Below are positions 44,697 to 54,943 of a stretch of 64,000 bases of DNA, in pieces. A program made the position numbers and the translations under genes. Source of the DNA: Acidobacteriaceae bacterium (GTDB lineage: Bacteria; Acidobacteriota; Terriglobia; Terriglobales; Acidobacteriaceae); the NCBI GenBank assembly GCA_027307045.1, contig DAHUXR010000007.1, positions 1 to 64,000 on the forward strand. Reading direction: 5' to 3'. The notes under the pieces are model-generated. The model made no database searches and was not told the DNA's origin. It worked only from the letters and a program-made list of their open reading frames with translations. Within the stretch, counting starts at the first letter, position 1. Each line of letters starts with the position of its first letter.

Positions 44697-46469
44697 ATGA
44701 TGAAAAGAATCTTGATTCTCGCTCTGGCACTTTTGGCGCCACTATCGATGTTCGGAGACAGCAGCAAGATTTCGCCCGACTTGCAGAACTCAAGTTCCAC
44801 GGGCCAGATGCAGCAGGTAGTGGTCCAATACGCGCCAGGCACTCAACTGAGTTGCAGCGGCTTGCTGGGGCTGGTGGGCTGCGTCGTAAATGACGTGCTT
44901 AAGCTGGGCGGCACCATCCTCGGCCAGCTACCAATCGTGAATGGATTAGTGGCATCTCTGGACTATAACGGGATTGTATCTCTCTCAAATCAGTCCAACG
45001 TTGTATACATCAGCAAAGACCGGCCTCTTACTCCATTCTTTGACAACGCAGCGCCGGCGGTGAACGCATCGGCAGCCTGGCAATCAAACTATACCGGAGC
45101 GGGAATTGGCGTAGCGCTGATTGATAGTGGGGTGAACAATCACCCGGATTTGGCGACAACGGGTCTGCTGCCTCTTTCACGGATCGTTTACAACAAGAGC
45201 TTTGTACCGGGCGACTCCAGCGCGGCGGACGCCTACGGCCATGGCACGCACATTGCCGGACTGATTGGGGGCAACGGAATAAGCTCAACCGGGCTCATCT
45301 ATTCAAATACCTTTCGAGGCATTGCGCCGGGAGTGCAGATCGTGAACCTGCGGGTGCTCGACGCGAACGGGAGCGCGACGGACAGCTCGGTGATTGCAGC
45401 CCTTAACCAGGCGGTGGCCCTCAAGTCGCAATACAACATCCGGGTAATCAATCTTTCGCTTGGACGCGGGGTATTTGAGACCTACAAGCTGGATCCGCTT
45501 TGCCAGGCCGTAGAAAAGGCATGGAAGAGCGGGATTGTTGTTGTGGTGGCAGCCGGCAATAATGGGCGCTACCTGCCCACCAGCGGATACGCCACTGTAA
45601 CGTCCCCGGGGAATGACCCTTATGTTCTTACCGTGGGCGCAATGAAACCAATGGGAACGCCCCAGCGCTCAGATGATTTGATCGCCAGCTACAGTTCAAA
45701 AGGGCCCACAATGCTTGACCATGTGGTAAAGCCTGACTTGGTAGCGCCGGGAAACCTTCTGGTGTCAACGGAAACCAGTAATACAAATCTGTATAACACG
45801 GAGTTGAGCAACCGAGTGCCTTACGGCGCTTATGTCTATGGCGGATCATCAAGCCCTTCAAAAGTGTATTTTGAATTGAGCGGCACCAGCATGGCAACGG
45901 GGGTGGTGAGCGGCGCAGTGGCTGACCTTTTGCAGGCGCATCCGTCTTTAACGCCCGATCAGGTAAAAGCCAGGCTGATGAAGACCGCTTCCAAGGCGTT
46001 CCCGAATACCAGCAGCGTTTATGATGCCGCCAGCGGCATTACTTACACCAGCCAATATGACATCTTCACCGTTGGAGCCGGCTATGTTGACCTTGCAGCC
46101 GCGCTGGCCAGCAATGACTTGCCGAGCGGCACAGCAATGTCACCGACGGCAATTTACGATTTGAGCACCGGAAATGTTCGCCTGACCAGTGATTCCTCAT
46201 CTGTGTGGGGCACTTCACAAACATGGTCCGGACCTGCGGTTTGGGGCACTACACAGTTTACCGGTAGTTCGATCATGTGGGGTGCAACCTCTTCAAGTGG
46301 TTCATCCATTATGTGGGGCGCCAACGGCTTATGGGGCAGTTCCATCATGTGGGGTGCCAACACATCTTCAGGATTCTCCACAATTTGGAGCAACAGCATC
46401 ATGTGGGGCGCCAGTGGACAGTGGGCCAGCAGCATCATGTGGGGTGCCAGCGCAGATAAAGGGGAGTAG
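44697..46469 (+). CDS. S8 serine peptidase (subtilase) with C-terminal hexad Trp-Gly repeat
   Basis: The 590-residue protein has a signal peptide (residues 1-20), a propeptide-like part, and a subtilisin catalytic domain with Asp143 (VALIDSGVN), His182 (GHGTHIAG), Asn288 (AAGNNG) and Ser398 (LSGTSMATG). After residue 500 comes a tail with Trp at 504, 510, 516, 528, 540, 546, 552, 564, 570, 576 and 582: an exact six-residue lattice, with Ser or Thr at the skipped positions, and Gly usually next (W-G-A/S/T-x-x-I/M). That suggests a short beta-solenoid or a repeated surface-binding strip. It is probably secreted or surface-attached; the tail may anchor it. A terminator follows. Confidence 0.92.
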   Translation: MMKRILILALALLAPLSMFGDSSKISPDLQNSSSTGQMQQVVVQYAPGTQLSCSGLLGLVGCVVNDVLKLGGTILGQLPIVNGLVASLDYNGIVSLSNQSNVVYISKDRPLTPFFDNAAPAVNASAAWQSNYTGAGIGVALIDSGVNNHPDLATTGLLPLSRIVYNKSFVPGDSSAADAYGHGTHIAGLIGGNGISSTGLIYSNTFRGIAPGVQIVNLRVLDANGSATDSSVIAALNQAVALKSQYNIRVINLSLGRGVFETYKLDPLCQAVEKAWKSGIVVVVAAGNNGRYLPTSGYATVTSPGNDPYVLTVGAMKPMGTPQRSDDLIASYSSKGPTMLDHVVKPDLVAPGNLLVSTETSNTNLYNTELSNRVPYGAYVYGGSSSPSKVYFELSGTSMATGVVSGAVADLLQAHPSLTPDQVKARLMKTASKAFPNTSSVYDAASGITYTSQYDIFTVGAGYVDLAAALASNDLPSGTAMSPTAIYDLSTGNVRLTSDSSSVWGTSQTWSGPAVWGTTQFTGSSIMWGATSSSGSSIMWGANGLWGSSIMWGANTSSGFSTIWSNSIMWGASGQWASSIMWGASADKGE

Positions 46470-46499
46470 CGACAGAGCTTTAAAGTCCGAGTTTGGTTA

Positions 46500-46528
46500 A
46501 GGCGCGGCCGCTGAGGTCACGCCTTTTT
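46500..46528 (+). terminator. Rho-independent terminator
   Basis: AGGCGCG (46500-46506) and CACGCCT (46518-46524) pair with one mismatch and are followed by TTTTT. It closes the subtilase gene and shares most of its sequence with the hairpin at 42383-42414. Confidence 0.7.
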
Positions 46529-46708
46529 CTTGGCAGCCTTCCGGTCCAGAGGACACGGGAATTTCTGTACAATTGGGTGAATTTCCATTCAGCATGAAAT
46601 GGCGGGCTAACGAAGGCATTCCAAATACGTCTAAATAAATTTCACAACCCTAAAATCCAGCGCGTTAGGTCAGCCCTGAACCCCTGCAGAATCTGAAGGA
46701 GCAATCAA

Positions 46709-47476
46709 GTGAGCGTACTACGCAGCATTTTGGCAAGTCTCGTTTGTTTCATCGCACTGAACGGCTACGCCCAGACTGCCGAGGAACTGGTGGCGAAAAA
46801 TCTGCAAGCCAAAGGCGGAGTGGAGAAGATCAAGGCGATCAAGTCACTCCGCATGATCGGTGATTTTGATGCGGGAGGTTTCAAAGCCACCGTGGGCGAA
46901 CTAAGCAGGCGTCCGGACATGGTGAAAGAAACCTTTACCCTTCAGGGAATGACCCAGGTCCAGGCATATGACGGGTCGAGCGGGTGGCAGATCTCGCCGT
47001 TCGGCGGCCGCAAGGACCCGGAGATGCTGGGTGAAGATGACGTTCGTGGCCTTGCGGAGGATGCAGACTTTGATGGCCCCCTGGTGGATGCCGCGGCCAA
47101 AGGCAACAAAATCGAATATCTGGGCCACGACCAGGTGGATGGCGATGATGCTTACAAATTGAAAGTCACGCTGAAAAACGGCGACATCTTTTACTACTAT
47201 CTTGACCCGGACACGTACATTGAAATTCAGGTTGAAAAACAGCAGTTTATCCGCGGCTCAGTGCGTGAGAGCGTGACGATGCTGGGGTCATACAAGCCGG
47301 TGAATGGCGTGATGTATCCGTTTTTCATTGAGAGCGGGCCCAAGGACAACCCGGAACGGCGCGGAAAAATTACGGTGACCAAGATGGAAGCGAATGTGCC
47401 CATTGAGAACAGTGAATTCAAGATGCCCGCCGCTCCTGCCGCGTCTCCTGCCGCCAAGTCCACACCCAAACAATGA
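46709..47476 (+). CDS. Exported LolA/outer-membrane lipoprotein-sorting-like protein
   Basis: The 255-residue product starts at GTG 46709 behind AAGGAG and has a signal peptide (RSILASLVCFIALNGYA). The mature part resembles LolA-fold proteins found next to secreted hydrolases: TAEELVAKNLQAKGGVEKIK at the start, strands such as YKLKVTLKNGDIFYYYLDP, DTYIEIQVEKQQF, and GVMYPFFIESGP at the end. Lipoprotein or lipid binding is the family role; here it is only inferred. It lies 43 bases upstream of the second propeller gene and is likely co-transcribed with it. Confidence 0.7.
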   Translation: MSVLRSILASLVCFIALNGYAQTAEELVAKNLQAKGGVEKIKAIKSLRMIGDFDAGGFKATVGELSRRPDMVKETFTLQGMTQVQAYDGSSGWQISPFGGRKDPEMLGEDDVRGLAEDADFDGPLVDAAAKGNKIEYLGHDQVDGDDAYKLKVTLKNGDIFYYYLDPDTYIEIQVEKQQFIRGSVRESVTMLGSYKPVNGVMYPFFIESGPKDNPERRGKITVTKMEANVPIENSEFKMPAAPAASPAAKSTPKQ

Positions 47477-47519
47477 GCGCATAAAAACACGTACTGGATA
47501 TTTTGAGAGGAATTTCATA

Positions 47520-50500
47520 ATGATGCTTGCCCGCTATACCTTCTTTCCTGTGCGCTCGACCGCTGCGTTTGCACTCCTGTGTGCTCTTTGCCTGGCCGTT
47601 TCAGCTCAAACGCCCGCGCCGGTGAGATACGATTCCGGCACCATCTCCGGATTGGCGGCAAGAAACATTGGCTCCGCCACCATGGGTGGACGAATTTCCG
47701 CCATCGACGCCGTGGATGAAAATGGCAAGATCACTGCATTTGTGGGATCAGCCAGCGGAGGCGTATGGAAGTCCATCAATGGCGCCACAACTTTCAAGCC
47801 GGTGTTTGACCGTGAACCTGTACAGTCGATCGGAGCAGTAACCATTGATCCTTCAAATCACAAAAATGTCTGGGTGGGAACAGGAGAAAGCTGGACCAGA
47901 AACAGCGTTTCCATCGGCAATGGGATTTACAAATCGACCGATGGCGGCGAGAACTGGACCAACATGGGATTGAAAGACTCAGAACACATCGCGCGCATCC
48001 TGGTTGATCCCAAAGACAGCAACACAGTGTATGCCTGCGCCACAGGGCATCTGTGGAACGACAATGATGAGCGTGGCGTTTACAGGACGACTGACGGCGG
48101 CACGAATTGGAAAAAAGTATTGGCCGGAGCCAATGGCTCAACCGGCTGCGGTATGCTGACTGCAAATGCCCAGGAGCCGAAAACGATTTACGCGTCCATG
48201 TGGGACTTCCGCCGCCAGGGATGGACGTTTCGTTCTGGCGGGCCGGGCAGCGGACTATTCAAGAGCACAGATGGCGGCGACCACTGGACGGAAATCGCGC
48301 CCAGCAACAGCCAGGGACTGCCGGAAAAGCCCTACGGAAGAATTGCTCTGGCAGTAGCGCCTTCCAAGCCAAACGTGGTTTACGCCATGATCGAAAGCAA
48401 GCAGAGCGCGCTCTACCGCTCAGACGACGCGGGCAAAAGCTGGAAAAAACTGGATGCCAGCCAGTACATGGTGTGGCGTCCGTTTTATTTTGCCAACCTG
48501 ATTGTTGACCCCAAGAATGAAAACAAGCTCTTTAAAGTAGACCTGGTGCTGCTGGTCAGCGTCGATGGCGGACGCAGCTTCAGTTCAACAGCAAACACGC
48601 ACAGTGACAACCACACCGTGTGGATTGACCCAAGCAATACCAACTTGGTTTATGACGGTGATGACGGCGGATTCTGGAGCAGCACTGACGGCGGCACCCG
48701 TTGGGCACGCGCATGGAACCTGCCAACCGCGCAGTTCTATCACGTAAGCGTTGATAATGCGAACCCATATCACGTTTATGGCGGGCTGCAGGACAACAGC
48801 ACATGGGTAGGCGATTCATCGTATCCCGGCGGCATTACCAATTCGCGATGGGAGAATGTCCTTGGTGGTGACGGTTTCTGGGCATTTGAAGACCCGGCTG
48901 ATCCGGACTACATATACGCGGAATCGCAGGGCGGAGAAATCGGAAGAGTCAATCGGCACACGCTGAGCGGTCAGGGCATTAAGCCACAGCCGCAATACAA
49001 CGAAAAGAAGCTGCGCTTCAACTGGAACACGCCGATCCACATGAGCCCGAATGAAAAAGGGACGATTTATATTGGCGCACAGTTCCTTTTCCGTTCGCGC
49101 GACCACGGCCATTCATGGGAACGCATCTCCCCCGACCTTTCCACCAACGATCCGGAGAAGCAGAAGCAGGAGGAGTCCGGCGGCATTACCGTGGACAACT
49201 CTGCGGCAGAAATGCACACGTCAATCTATTCAATCAGCGAGTCGCCAAAAAATGGCCAGTTGATCTGGGTGGGTACCGACGACGGCAACCTGCAGATTAC
49301 GCGCGATGGCGGAAAGCACTGGACCAATGTGGTGGACAAAGTCCCGAACCTGGGCAAGAACTCGTGGGTATCCACGGTAATTGCCAGCCATTTCAATGAA
49401 GGTACGGCATACGCCACGTTTGATCGCCACACCTTTGGCGACATGAAGCCCTATATCTACAAGACAACCGATTTCGGCAATACGTGGACTCCGCTGGTGA
49501 GCGACGCCAGCGGCGTGACTGGATATGCGCACGTCATCACTGAAGACACGGTCGACTCCAACCTGCTATTCCTGGGAACCGAGTTTGGCTTATGGATCTC
49601 CATTGATGGAGGCAAGCAATGGGCGCAATACAAGGGCAGCGGATTCCCTGCCGTGGCAGTGCGTGACATTGTTATTCAGCCGCGCGAGTCTGATTTGGTA
49701 TTGGCCACGCACGGGCGCGGCATCTGGATCATTGATGACATTTCGTCGTTGCGCGCGCTCACGCCGGACTTGATGGCCCAGGACGCCGTGCTGCTGGATT
49801 CCACCAGCATACAGTACCTGAATTCCAATGGCGGCTGGCCGGAAGGAGATGCCACATTCTCAGGTCCAAGCCGCACACAAGACGCCTTCATCACCTACTA
49901 CCAGAAAGGTCGCCATATTTTCGGCGATATGAAAATCGAAATTATCGACCTGAATGGAAAGGTGATGGACACCATCGCGGGCAGCAAACATCGCGGCATC
50001 AATCGGACAACGTGGTCAATGCGGCTGAAACCGCCTACCGTTCCGCCTGCTGCCAGCGCGGCGTTCGGCGCCTCCACGGGACCGCGCGTTTTGCCGGGAA
50101 CCTACACCGTAAAAATGACCAAGGGCGATAAGGTTTACACGTCAAAGCTCAAACTGGTGCTGGATCCGCGCGCGCCCTATGACGAACAGGACCGCCACCA
50201 GCAATTTGATCTGGTGATGAAACTCTACAACATGATGGGACGCATGAGCTTTGCCGTGGATTCCATGGTGAATCTGCGCGATGCTGCCAATGCGCGCACA
50301 GCTAAACTGCCGGCCAACGATCCTTTGCGCAAGATTGTGCAGGAGCTTGCGCAACAGGCTGATGCACTGCGCTCCAAGATTGTGGCAACCAAGGAAGGCG
50401 GCGCAATCACGGGTGAAGAGCGCATCCGCGAATACCTGACCAGCGTTTACAGCGACGTGAACAGCTACGATGGCAAGCCCACCAACTCGCAAATCGAGCG

Positions 50501-50705
50501 CACGGACGCGCTGGGGCGTGAACTGGATGACGTTATTAAAGAGCTGGATCAACTTACAACCAAACAGCTGCCGGCCATCAATTCCGGCCTGCAGAAGATG
50601 AAGCTAGGGCCCATCCAGCCTCTGACGCAACAGCAATGGGAGAAAATGCACACGGGAAATACTGGCTCGCAACCGGGAATGATGGGGATGCGAGAGCGCG
50701 ACTAG
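47520..50705 (+). CDS. Secreted Asp-box beta-propeller protein (VPS10/BNR-like), paralogue 2
   Basis: From ATG 47520 (behind GAGAGGA) the product is 1061 residues with a signal peptide ending near AVSAQ. Repeated Asp boxes include STDGGENW, TTDGGTNW, STDGGDHW, SDDAGKSW, STDGGTRW, SRDHGHSW, TRDGGKHW, TTDFGNTW and SIDGGKQW. The same order of motifs as in the protein at 38952 (WVGTGE early, YGGLQDN in the middle, ATHGRGIWIIDD near the end of the propellers) marks them as paralogues. A C-terminal helical part follows. Function is unknown beyond a secreted propeller. Confidence 0.85.
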   Translation: MMLARYTFFPVRSTAAFALLCALCLAVSAQTPAPVRYDSGTISGLAARNIGSATMGGRISAIDAVDENGKITAFVGSASGGVWKSINGATTFKPVFDREPVQSIGAVTIDPSNHKNVWVGTGESWTRNSVSIGNGIYKSTDGGENWTNMGLKDSEHIARILVDPKDSNTVYACATGHLWNDNDERGVYRTTDGGTNWKKVLAGANGSTGCGMLTANAQEPKTIYASMWDFRRQGWTFRSGGPGSGLFKSTDGGDHWTEIAPSNSQGLPEKPYGRIALAVAPSKPNVVYAMIESKQSALYRSDDAGKSWKKLDASQYMVWRPFYFANLIVDPKNENKLFKVDLVLLVSVDGGRSFSSTANTHSDNHTVWIDPSNTNLVYDGDDGGFWSSTDGGTRWARAWNLPTAQFYHVSVDNANPYHVYGGLQDNSTWVGDSSYPGGITNSRWENVLGGDGFWAFEDPADPDYIYAESQGGEIGRVNRHTLSGQGIKPQPQYNEKKLRFNWNTPIHMSPNEKGTIYIGAQFLFRSRDHGHSWERISPDLSTNDPEKQKQEESGGITVDNSAAEMHTSIYSISESPKNGQLIWVGTDDGNLQITRDGGKHWTNVVDKVPNLGKNSWVSTVIASHFNEGTAYATFDRHTFGDMKPYIYKTTDFGNTWTPLVSDASGVTGYAHVITEDTVDSNLLFLGTEFGLWISIDGGKQWAQYKGSGFPAVAVRDIVIQPRESDLVLATHGRGIWIIDDISSLRALTPDLMAQDAVLLDSTSIQYLNSNGGWPEGDATFSGPSRTQDAFITYYQKGRHIFGDMKIEIIDLNGKVMDTIAGSKHRGINRTTWSMRLKPPTVPPAASAAFGASTGPRVLPGTYTVKMTKGDKVYTSKLKLVLDPRAPYDEQDRHQQFDLVMKLYNMMGRMSFAVDSMVNLRDAANARTAKLPANDPLRKIVQELAQQADALRSKIVATKEGGAITGEERIREYLTSVYSDVNSYDGKPTNSQIERTDALGRELDDVIKELDQLTTKQLPAINSGLQKMKLGPIQPLTQQQWEKMHTGNTGSQPGMMGMRERD

Positions 50706-50710
50706 GGATA

Positions 50711-50744
50711 AAAGAGGAGGAGTTCCGGCGCGGAGCTCCTCTTT
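50711..50744. terminator. Bidirectional terminator between propeller gene and enolase
   Basis: A perfect 9-bp stem (AAAGAGGAG at 50711-50719 with CTCCTCTTT at 50736-50744) lies between two convergent genes. A-rich and T-rich ends let it serve both strands; it ends three bases before the enolase stop. Confidence 0.7.
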
Positions 50745-50746
50745 GG

Positions 50747-52141
<1,395 letters not shown>

Positions 52142-52197
52142 TCACGCGTTTGCCCGACTTCTGTTATGGTGAAAGTTTACTTCAGGAGATCATTCCC

Positions 52198-52497
52198 ATG
52201 ACAATTCAGCAGCAGCCGAACATCCGCCTGGTCAACGCACCCGATTATCGCGACACCTACGCCAACTCAATACAGATCCGCGTGAGCGTTTGGGACTTTC
52301 TGCTGGTTTTTGGCCGCTTGCAGCCTGTGACGGCACAGGAGGTCGAGGTGCAGAATTTTCAGGGCATCTACCTGAGTCCGCAACAGGCCAAGGCATTGTT
52401 GACTATCCTGGAGCAGAATGTACGCCAGTATGAAGGCACGTTTGGCGAAATCAAGCTCGATCCCAATATCACGGCGCAGCAAAGCCAAATCAACTAG
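52198..52497 (+). CDS. DUF3467 domain protein
   Basis: The 99-residue product starts at ATG 52198 behind CAGGAG and matches DUF3467 in length and pattern: VNAPDYRDTYANSIQIRVS, WDFLLVFGRLQP, GIYLSPQQAKALLTILEQN and VRQYEGTFGEI. The family function is unknown. It lies between the divergent enolase gene and a glycosyltransferase gene on the same strand. Confidence 0.8.
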   Translation: MTIQQQPNIRLVNAPDYRDTYANSIQIRVSVWDFLLVFGRLQPVTAQEVEVQNFQGIYLSPQQAKALLTILEQNVRQYEGTFGEIKLDPNITAQQSQIN

Positions 52498-52531
52498 AAT
52501 CGCGGACACCTTCCGGTGAGATGCTTAGCCA

Positions 52532-54085
52532 TTGATCACGTCACGAACTAACGAAGCGCCAGAGTTCTCGTTCCGGCGGCTTTATCCGCTGATCTTTGTC
52601 ATCATTTTTTTACTGCACGCGCCGCTTTTGCGGCTTCCCTTTTTCTGGGACGAAGCTGGCTTCTATGTCCCTGCCGCTTACGATCTTGCGCATTCTCACA
52701 CTCTGATCGCCAAAACCACGCTCGATACGGGCCATCCGCCACTTTCCGCTGCTTACCTTGCATTGTGGTTCACCACCAGCGGATGGAAGCCTGCCGTGGC
52801 GCGCGTGGCCATGCTGCTGCTGGCAGCCTTTGCCCTGACCAATGTCTTTCTGCTCGCGCGAAGACTCGTAGGTACCGGCGTCGCGGTGGTCACGACCATT
52901 GCCACGGCCGTGTATCCAATCTTTTTTGTGCAGAGTTCCTTGACGCACGCCGATCTCATGGCTGCTGCATTCACGCTTTGGGGAATTAGGCTTCATATCG
53001 AAGATCGAACATGGCCCAGCCAGCTTGCATTTTGCCTTGCTGTCCTGAGCAAAGAAACTGCGGTCATCACGCCGCTTGCACTCGCGCTTTGGGCAATCTT
53101 GTCTCGTCGCGATGACAAGGTACGCCGCGCCGCGATTTTGCTCATTCCGGTTCTTCCCTTGCTGGCTTGGCTGGCTTATCACCACCACGCCACCGGAAGA
53201 TTTTTTGGCAACGCCGATTTCTACCAGTACAACGTGACCCAGACGCTGAGCCCGCTGAGGTTTGTTTTAGCGCTGGTGCAACGCGTCTGGCATCTCTTTG
53301 GAACCATGAACATGCTGGCGCTTACCGCGGCCACCATGGTCGCAATGTTTTTTCCGCCGGTCACTGATTCAACCGGCGATTCCACCGTCGTGCGTCCGCG
53401 CATCGCCGTGCCGGTCCAACTGCAGTTTGCTCTCATCATGCTGGCGCATCTGCTCACGTTTTCGCTGCTCGGCGGAGCGCTACTCACGCGCTACTTATTG
53501 CCTATGTATCCACTGGTAATCATGCTCGGCATGTCAACTCTGCACCGGCGCATCAGCCGATGGGAATGGCCCGCGGCCTTGATGGTGATCGTCTTTGTGC
53601 TGGGACTCTTTTTTGATCCGCCTTACCGCTTTGCACCAGAAGACAACCTTACCTATAAAGACTTCGTCGATCTGCACTTTAAAGCTGCAAAGTTTTTGGA
53701 AGAGCACGAACAAAACTCCACCATCCTTACCGCTTGGCCGGCGACTGATGAACTCACTCGTCCGTATCTAGGCTATGTGAAGCAATCATTTCAATTTGTT
53801 CAGGTACATGATTTTACTGTTGAGGAAATGATCAAAGCCCGGCAGATGCGCTCTAGTTATCAGGTAGCTTATTTGTTCTCGACCAAGGTTGACATGCCGC
53901 CAATGATCCATTTCGAGCACTGGGAGAAACTTAACCGACGTTTCTTTGGTTCCCATGTGGACGTGTCACCAGAGTTAGCAGCGGAATTCCTTCATGGAAA
54001 AATCGTGTTTCTGGCGCGTAGCAAAGCCGAGTGGGTGGCGATTCTGGAAATGGACCAGCCATCCTCGGTGGCATCGTCCCGTTAA
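52532..54085 (+). CDS. GT39-like membrane glycosyltransferase (ArnT/PMT fold)
   Basis: A 517-residue protein with about 10-12 membrane helices. The first luminal loop carries the GT-C acidic motif FFWDEAGFYVPAAYDLAH, with Asp-Glu as in ArnT/PMT enzymes; HTLIAKTTLDTGHPPLSAAYL follows. Such enzymes transfer a sugar from a polyprenyl phosphate to an outside acceptor (lipid A, protein or lipid). The start is TTG 52532 behind a weak GGTGAG; no ATG occurs nearby in frame. Confidence 0.75.
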   Translation: MITSRTNEAPEFSFRRLYPLIFVIIFLLHAPLLRLPFFWDEAGFYVPAAYDLAHSHTLIAKTTLDTGHPPLSAAYLALWFTTSGWKPAVARVAMLLLAAFALTNVFLLARRLVGTGVAVVTTIATAVYPIFFVQSSLTHADLMAAAFTLWGIRLHIEDRTWPSQLAFCLAVLSKETAVITPLALALWAILSRRDDKVRRAAILLIPVLPLLAWLAYHHHATGRFFGNADFYQYNVTQTLSPLRFVLALVQRVWHLFGTMNMLALTAATMVAMFFPPVTDSTGDSTVVRPRIAVPVQLQFALIMLAHLLTFSLLGGALLTRYLLPMYPLVIMLGMSTLHRRISRWEWPAALMVIVFVLGLFFDPPYRFAPEDNLTYKDFVDLHFKAAKFLEEHEQNSTILTAWPATDELTRPYLGYVKQSFQFVQVHDFTVEEMIKARQMRSSYQVAYLFSTKVDMPPMIHFEHWEKLNRRFFGSHVDVSPELAAEFLHGKIVFLARSKAEWVAILEMDQPSSVASSR

Positions 54086-54149
54086 ACGAGGGGCCTTTAT
54101 CGACACAAACCAATGCTCGCTGATACTGCCGTTTGAACATTCGCACAGA

Positions 54150-54176
54150 CGCAGCCTGCCGGGAAGACAGGCTGCG
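54150..54176 (+). other. Perfect 9-bp hairpin after the glycosyltransferase gene
   Basis: CGCAGCCTG (54150-54158) and CAGGCTGCG (54168-54176) form a perfect stem. No T-tract follows, so it may be a weak terminator or mRNA 3' end structure. Confidence 0.5.
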
Positions 54177-54319
54177 CACATCCCTAGCTATGAAAGTATT
54201 CTGGCCACCAATGCAGGTACATTTGCGCTGTACCAGAAATAAGCAAACACCAGTCCCGCCGATTCAATCACCCGAAACCGCCACTGCCGTTTCATGACCC
54301 TTTACCTCTCCCGCTTTTC

Positions 54320-54550
54320 CTAGCCTCTGGCCTCAACTTCCACACGTGCATGGGCAAAAGGCTGTTTCTCAATGGGGGAGAGAACACGCATCTTTTTCCA
54401 GTCGTAAGCAAACTCGGTACCACAGTCGAGACACACCACATACGTTCCTGTAAGCGTGGCGGCCTCGCAGCGGCGCTGTCCTGGCTTGCTGGTCTGGGGA
54501 AAGCTGATTCGTTTATGCCAGCATCCGAACAAAGCGTCAAAGATCTTCAC
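54320..54550 (-). CDS. Small zinc-ribbon-like protein, 76 residues
   Basis: GTG 54550 behind GGGAGGAG opens a 76-codon frame. The product contains one C-x2-C knuckle in TYVVCLDCGTEFAYDW and earlier a Cys in LFGCWHKRISFP and RRCEAA, which may complete a metal site. I recall similar small proteins in Acidobacteriota, but the family is unnamed. The strong ribosome binding site and the Cys pattern support a real gene. Metal binding is inferred. Confidence 0.75.
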   Translation of the reverse strand: MKIFDALFGCWHKRISFPQTSKPGQRRCEAATLTGTYVVCLDCGTEFAYDWKKMRVLSPIEKQPFAHARVEVEARG

Positions 54551-54943
54551 AAACTCCTCCCGGCTGTTGCATCAAGCTAATCGCTCTTTACAGCCTCACT
54601 TCTACCTTGGGTTCTTCTTCAGGATCATCAAGCCCTTCAGGCCCGAGACCTTCGTTACTGTAAGTAGTGGTCTCTGCCTCGATTTCGTTTCACTTGATTT
54701 CCACATCCCAATGACACAAATTGTCATTGGTTTGTATTACGAACATCGCTTTCAATAGGTTGAACGCAGGTATTCTGGATTTGTTGCATTAAGTTTCGTT
54801 GTCGCCGCAGATACTTGAGCTACGCGATCTTAGGAATCAATGGATTAAAACGCGGAAAGAATTCTGGTCAGGAAACCCAACGACGTTAAACCAAGGCATT
54901 CGAGCCCTCTAAATCGAGCTGATTGATAAAATTACCCTGACGC
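54551..54943. other. Intergenic region upstream of the GH43-like gene
   Basis: About 390 bases with fairly AT-rich sequence and no recognised gene. The next gene has no obvious ribosome binding site, so its start is less certain than most. Confidence 0.4.
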
